A stretch of DNA of 22,381 nt, from assembly GCA_035560235.1 (NCBI GenBank), contig DATMAG010000031.1, positions 1-22,381 on the forward strand, given 5' to 3'. The stretch's first letter is position 1; every line of letters begins with the position of its first letter. The translations under genes and the position numbers were made by a program. This document shows, in pieces, positions 19,006 through 22,381 of the stretch. The DNA comes from DASRDU01 sp035560235 (GTDB taxonomy: Bacteria > Acidobacteriota > Blastocatellia > RBC074). Under the pieces are notes generated by a model, which searched no databases, was not told the origin of the DNA, and was given only the letters and a program-made list of their open reading frames with translations.

Positions 19006-19983
19006 ATGCGCAACGCAGTGCTGACCCTGACAGTGACGATTCTTTCCGTACTTGCCATCTGCCCTTACGCAGTCATTCAGATCAGAGCGGATGATGTGGC
19101 TGATTCATCGGCCCGCGTGCAGGAACTGCTCCGGCGGGCGCGCGAGGCTCTCGGCGGCGAGACGACACTCAGTGCCGTTCACAGCCTCTCGGCCTCGGCG
19201 AAATATCATCGCCCGACCCGGTACGTGCTGGTCTCTCACAAAAAGGTCGAGGAGAAGGTGAAGAAATTGTCGGGCAAAATGGAGTTCGATTATCTTGCGC
19301 CCGACCGTTTTCGCCGGAAGGAGTCGGGTGAAACGCTGCGTGAATTCAGCTACAGCTTCGTTGAAGTCATCAATGGCCGCGACGCCTGGCGCGACCCGCC
19401 TGCGCCGCCGCCGACGCGGGCGAGTGGCCGGATCGTGAATGTCGAGGATGTGGCTGAGGCTGAACGACAGCGCGCTCAGTTGCTGCAACTGCAGTTCACT
19501 TACTACCTGCTCGCGTGGTTTGGTCGCACCAGCCCGTCATATCCGGTCGAAATGAATTATGCGGGCGAACTCGAGCTTGAGGGCCAGCGCGCCGAGGCGA
19601 TTCTGGTCAGAGGCGACAAAGGCTACAGTTTTCTTCTCCTGCTCGATAAACTGACGCATCGCCCGGTGATGATCTGCACGACTTTTGTTGATGCGCTCAA
19701 TCTGCCGGTGCTGTTTCAGCCTGTTCCCTTCTCGCGCCAGATCAACCGCGAGATCTTCGCTGCCGCGCGTCGCGAAGCTGCGGCCCGGCGAAAGAAAGCG
19801 CAGCGCGTGGATATGCGCCTCATCCTTTCCGATTACCGCCCGGTTGGCGGCCTGCTGCTGCCGCATCGTCTGACGACGACTTTCAATCACGAAGTCCACG
19901 AAGAGCTGGAGATTCGCCAATACAAAATCAATCACGAGATCAAAGCGAAGAAGTTCGAGGACAAAAGAGACGAGCGGCCCTGA
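19006..19983 (+). CDS. Exported protein, possibly LolA-like fold
   Basis: A 325-residue protein with an N-terminal signal peptide (hydrophobic 4-24, cut near 28). The body looks like the beta-rich, LolA/outer-membrane lipoprotein-sorting type common in Acidobacteriota. It has ARVQELLRRAREALGGE near the start, SLSASAKYH, a strand-rich LSGKMEFDYLAPDRFRRKE, then LILSDYRPVGGLLLPHRLTTTFNHE near the end. The tail is very charged (KAKKFEDKRDE). The likely role is periplasmic binding of a lipid or hydrophobic ligand, but the fold call is only by pattern. The ATG has a weak GAG at six bases. A 141-bp gap with a hairpin separates it from the hyuA-like gene, so membership in the GntR operon is doubtful. 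Confidence 0.72.
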   Translation: MRNAVLTLTVTILSVLAICPYAVIQIRADDVADSSARVQELLRRAREALGGETTLSAVHSLSASAKYHRPTRYVLVSHKKVEEKVKKLSGKMEFDYLAPDRFRRKESGETLREFSYSFVEVINGRDAWRDPPAPPPTRASGRIVNVEDVAEAERQRAQLLQLQFTYYLLAWFGRTSPSYPVEMNYAGELELEGQRAEAILVRGDKGYSFLLLLDKLTHRPVMICTTFVDALNLPVLFQPVPFSRQINREIFAAARREAAARRKKAQRVDMRLILSDYRPVGGLLLPHRLTTTFNHEVHEELEIRQYKINHEIKAKKFEDKRDERP

Positions 19984-20170
19984 AGCCAGGCAGGCGCACC
20001 GGCGGATTCACTCACGTCTGACCGGCCCCGAGCGTTTCATCCAAACAGATGCTGATGACGGGAACGGCGATTTCAAGCAGACCTGCGAGTCCGGTGCGAT
20101 CACGAAACTGAAAGAATCACTCGCTCTCCTCGTTCGTGAAGCGAGAACAGAACTGGCAGCGAGGAAGTGA
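19982..20170 (+). pseudogene. Possible short coding remnant
   Basis: The frame from 19982 to a TGA at 20168-20170 is open for 62 codons. Its last part reads like a charged amphipathic helix (LKESLALLVREARTELAARK). There is no ATG and no ribosome-binding site, and it begins inside the end of the previous gene. It may be a gene fragment or only chance; otherwise the 201-bp gap between 19984 and 20184 shows nothing clear. Confidence 0.15.
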
Positions 20171-20184
20171 GTCATCCTGCCGGA

Positions 20185-20607
20185 TCATCTCACTTCACGC
20201 CTCATCTTTGCGCTGGTCAGAACGGGAAGATCAGGATCAGCCTCTTTCCACAATGCCAGAAAATCCCTGTCAGCCTGACTCTCCTGCGCCGCATTGCCCG
20301 TGAGCGACGCGGCGCGCGCCAGTTCGAGGTGCGCGAGCGGATACAACACCGAGAGCGGCGCGTAGCCGCGATGGTCGAGAATCTTTTGAAATTCCGCCAG
20401 CGCCTCTGCCCCTCTTCCGAGTTTCAGATAAGCCTGCCCGCGCAGGTACTGCGGCCAGAATTCGGCGGCGATGAGCGATTCAACCTCGCGGCGCAGTTCA
20501 TCATCTGCGCCACAGGCTTCCGCCAGAAACGCCGCGCGCGCATCCGGCTCGCACTCCAGCGCAGCTTGATAAAGCCTGCCGATTTGTTCGTATCGTTCGG
20601 GGGACAT
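20185..20607 (-). pseudogene. Ser/Thr kinase remnant, kinase domain deleted in frame
   Basis: A 140-residue open frame made of two pieces. Residues 1-49 (MSPERYEQIGRLYQAAL, then RAAFLAEACGADDELRREVESLI) match the usual N-terminus of acidobacterial Ser/Thr protein kinases, just before the kinase domain. Residues 50-128 (WPQYLRGQAYLKLGRGAEAL, then LAHLELARAASLTGN, then DRDFLALWKEADPDLPVL) match the usual extreme C-terminal TPR tail of the same kinases. The kinase domain and most TPR repeats, normally several hundred residues, are missing. The junction near 20460 keeps the frame. No Shine-Dalgarno precedes the ATG. It stands at the end of an operon led by the sigma factor that normally precedes such kinases. 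It may be a relic or a small surviving TPR protein. Confidence 0.72.
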
Positions 20608-20639
20608 TGGTGCGGAAGAGTAGCTGCCGACCGCGTGAC

Positions 20640-20963
20640 TCAGGCAACGCGAGTGGTCTGCGGCTCCGGCAGTTCACTGAAAATTGCCGTATTGATGCTC
20701 GCGCGTTTTGTCGGATCGAACTGAACTCTGGCGACAGGAATCCTGCCCAGAAAGGCGGTGGCCAGGGCCGACAACTGTTCCCACGAGCCTTGCAGTTCCG
20801 CTTTCGACAGAGCAGGCAGTTCATAGACACTGTAACTGTCCGGGTAATCATCAAGCTCATCATCGAAAGGACAATCGAAAAGATACTGACGTCCCTGGTA
20901 AGTCGTGATGAAGATCCGTGGAAGGTCGTAAAAATCGCGGTAGCGAATAGCTGTCCAGCTCAT
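20640..20963 (-). CDS. Small protein of unknown function (107 aa)
   Basis: I do not recognise this family. AGGAG five bases before the ATG supports translation. The protein is soluble, with aromatic-rich strands at the start (TAIRYRDFYDLPRIFITTY) and an acidic stretch DCPFDDELDDYPDSY at about 30-44. A helix (KAELQGSWEQLSALATAFLG) follows and then a strand (RIPVARVQFDP). No signal peptide or membrane segment is seen. It lies 32 bp before the kinase remnant and 38 bp after the 105-residue protein, all in one orientation behind the sigma factor. It could be part of a signalling or effector module of that operon; there is no direct evidence. Confidence 0.72.
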   Translation of the reverse strand: MSWTAIRYRDFYDLPRIFITTYQGRQYLFDCPFDDELDDYPDSYSVYELPALSKAELQGSWEQLSALATAFLGRIPVARVQFDPTKRASINTAIFSELPEPQTTRVA

Positions 20964-21001
20964 GGCAACTCCTTTCGTCAGGGATCGCGCCCGTTCCCCG
21001 T

Positions 21002-21319
21002 TCAGTGAATGCGATCTTTCTTCGGCACAGGATTGGGCAGCGGTTCCGAGAATGTCGAAGGCAGCAGGCCTTCAATCACGTTGACGTGCCGCTCGTTGAT
21101 CTTACCACTCCTTGTCATTTCAGGCTTGAGTGTCACCGAGCCACCTGCTGCCAGGATCGCGCCAATGGTCGTAAATCTGATTGTCCCGTGCGGGACAAAG
21201 GCCGCCGCATCCTCCAGTGTCCTGCCCACTGCGCCAGAGAAGACTGTGCCCGGCGGCGGCAACTCTCCTGCGCCGCCGCGAACAACGATCACCAGCTCCG
21301 TCAATTCAATGAGAGGCAT
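21002..21319 (-). CDS. Small protein of unknown function (105 aa)
   Basis: Not recognised. GGAG seven bases before the ATG gives a sound start. The first 15 residues are a hydrophobic strand (IELTELVIVVRGGAG). A Gly/Pro turn and a compact region (TLEDAAAFVPHGTIRFTTIGAILAAGGSV) follow, and the end is Pro/Lys-rich (LPNPVPKKDRIH). No signal peptide is seen. It begins 14 bp after the sigma factor stop, so the two are almost certainly co-transcribed. In position it sits where an anti-sigma or effector partner might be, but nothing in the sequence shows an anti-sigma fold. Confidence 0.72.
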   Translation of the reverse strand: MPLIELTELVIVVRGGAGELPPPGTVFSGAVGRTLEDAAAFVPHGTIRFTTIGAILAAGGSVTLKPEMTRSGKINERHVNVIEGLLPSTFSEPLPNPVPKKDRIH

Positions 21320-21333
21320 TCATCTTCTCCGTT

Positions 21334-21900
21334 TCAACTGCGATTGAGCACGCGAAAGAGCCAGGCTTTGGCCTGATTCCAGTCGCGCGTCACTGTGTCA
21401 GTCGAAATCTGCAACACCTCAGCCGTCTCCGTCACGCTCAGGCCGCCGAAGTAGCGGAGTTCGACCACCTGGCTTTGTCTGGGCGAGAGCAGGGCGAGTT
21501 CCGCGAGCGCCTCGTCGAGCGCCACGAGTTCCGCCGCCCGCTCATCGGAAACGATGGCGGCCTCTTCGAGCGAAACCGCGCGCGCTGCGCCGCCACGTTT
21601 GGCTGCGCCCCGTGCGCGGGCGTAATCCACCAGAATGTGCCGCATTGCCTGCGCCGCGACGCCGAAGAAATGAGCGCGGTTCTCCCATCGTTTCTCTTCC
21701 TGTCCGACCAGCCGCAGGTAAGCTTCGTGGATCAGCGCCGTCGTTTGCAGCGTGTGGCCGACGGGCTGCTGTCCCATATAGCGCCGCGCCATCCGCCGCA
21801 GTTCGTCGTAAACGAGCGGCAGCAACTCATCCAGTGCGCTCTGGTCGCCGTCGCTCCAGCGTTGCAACAACTGACTGACTGAGTTGGACAGAGCCTCCAT
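21334..21900 (-). CDS. ECF-type sigma factor, TIGR02999/SigK-like
   Basis: A 188-residue RNA polymerase sigma factor. Region 2 covers about 10-80 (LLQRWSDGDQSALDELLPLVYDELR, then LIHEAYLRLV, then HFFGVAAQAMRHILVDYAR). Region 4 covers about 125-185 (LALLSPRQSQVVELRYFGGL, then SVTETAEVLQISTDTVTRDW). The HTLQTTALIHEAYLRL signature places it in the TIGR02999 group, often found before Ser/Thr kinase genes in Acidobacteriota. The open frame reaches a TTG at 21963. The ATG at 21900 gives the family's normal length and is preferred despite its weak GGAAA. A candidate -10 box (GATAAT, minus strand 21992-21987) lies upstream. It heads the operon of two small proteins and the kinase remnant. Confidence 0.92.
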   Translation of the reverse strand: MEALSNSVSQLLQRWSDGDQSALDELLPLVYDELRRMARRYMGQQPVGHTLQTTALIHEAYLRLVGQEEKRWENRAHFFGVAAQAMRHILVDYARARGAAKRGGAARAVSLEEAAIVSDERAAELVALDEALAELALLSPRQSQVVELRYFGGLSVTETAEVLQISTDTVTRDWNQAKAWLFRVLNRS

Positions 21901-22050
21901 AAATTTTTCCGACGGGCTGTGCGGTTTTTCGCTGCGGCTTCTCGTTTCTGAGGGTGAGAGCAACAGAAGTCTGACAACACCAACGCATTATCACAGGGAT
22001 TCGCGGGTGAAGTGTAGTGTTTCGCCTGCGCAAAACTCAAAGGAGGTCGA

Positions 22051-22317
22051 ATGAAAAAGCTACAGTTCATCACCACAGGGAAACTGGCGTTCACACTGAT
22101 CCTCGCCGGAGTGACTGCTGTTCCGCTCTTCATCCTGCGCGCGCAGTCATACCAGCACGTGACTGAAGAGGAAACGCTGGCACAGCAACTGGAAAACAGA
22201 ATTGGCGGAGGCTGGCTGGAGAGGCTGAGGGAGCTTCGTCTAAGGTACTCCCAATTGTCTAGACCAAAATTCAGCGAAAATAAGGTGGATCGCTGCTGTC
22301 TGTTTTTCAAGCCGTGA
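22051..22317 (+). pseudogene. Membrane-anchored protein cut by an IS
   Basis: The gene starts well (AAAGGAGG, three bases before the ATG) and encodes a single N-terminal hydrophobic segment at about 12-31. A charged helical stretch follows (EEETLAQQLENRIGGGWLERL). From about residue 63 the frame runs into insertion-sequence DNA and stops by chance at 22317, giving an 88-residue chimera. The true protein was longer; its remainder should lie beyond the IS, outside the window. The family is unknown. It is divergent from the sigma factor gene with a 150-bp gap. Confidence 0.65.
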
Positions 22318-22381
22318 TCCGGTAAACGGCCTCCGGCGTTCTGTAGTTGAGCGACTGATGGAGTCGCTCCCGGTTGTAGAA
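22241..22381 (-). mobile_element. End of an IS3-family insertion sequence (partial)
   Basis: The last about 140 bases hold the C-terminal end of a transposase on the minus strand and about 65 bases of non-coding end after it. The exact tip is uncertain, between about 22238 and 22262. The element breaks the plus-strand gene that starts at 22051. The other end and any target duplication lie outside the window. Confidence 0.7.
22307..22381 (-). CDS. IS3-family transposase, C-terminal fragment
   Basis: The minus strand encodes 24 residues before a TGA stop: FYNRERLHQSLNYRTPEAVY, then RITA. The YN.ER.HQSL.Y.TP..V pattern is the classic end of the IS3-family OrfB integrase (DDE transposase). The rest of the gene lies beyond the window edge. 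Confidence 0.88.
   Translation of the reverse strand, partial: FYNRERLHQSLNYRTPEAVYRITA

Noticed and set aside
21901..21963. TTG start for the sigma factor
   Set aside because: It would add 21 polar residues not usual for the family; the ATG at 21900 gives the normal length.

Overview
The window looks like chromosomal DNA of an acidobacterium, probably near Blastocatellia or Solibacteres. Three things suggest this. There are two very large Oar-like TonB-dependent receptors with N-terminal carboxypeptidase-regulatory domains. There is an ECF sigma factor of the TIGR02999/SigK type next to a remnant of a Ser/Thr kinase gene. The DNA is moderately GC-rich, with intergenic spaces that carry long hairpins. 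The taxon is an inference from gene families, not a match to a genome.

Region 1 (1-10.9 kb, minus strand) is an outer-membrane import region. One operon reads receptor B (10467-6589), then a Tat-exported beta-rich protein (6511-4766), then a small secreted protein (4713-3973). Receptor A (3569-15) follows after a 403-bp gap with its own control region. Both receptor control regions carry a textbook sigma-54 (-24/-12) site, and 88-89 bp away both carry a nearly identical 16-bp motif, TATCCA[G/T]TTTTCTGGA. I read this as one shared enhancer-dependent regulon. A small HTH protein (10920-11507, plus) is transcribed away from receptor B.

Region 2 (11.5-12.5 kb) holds a perfect 39-bp inverted repeat between two convergent genes and a YkuE-like metallophosphoesterase (minus).

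Region 3 (12.6-20.0 kb, plus) is the best candidate for an undescribed pathway. A strong sigma-70 promoter is followed by a DasR/NagR-like operator. Then come a GntR/HutC regulator, an exported DUF4127 protein (ATGA overlap with the regulator), an ion-transporter-superfamily permease and a HyuA-like ASKHA protein that has no HyuB partner. An exported protein of unknown function lies downstream. Two more tandem-unit hairpins separate the last three genes.

Region 4 (20.2-22.4 kb, mainly minus) starts from an ECF sigma factor, followed by two small unrecognised proteins and a 140-aa open reading frame that joins the extreme N-terminus of a Ser/Thr kinase to its C-terminal TPR tail, with the kinase domain missing. 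Divergent from the sigma gene, a small membrane-anchored protein is cut off by an IS3-family insertion that runs off the window end.

No rRNA, tRNA or CRISPR was seen.
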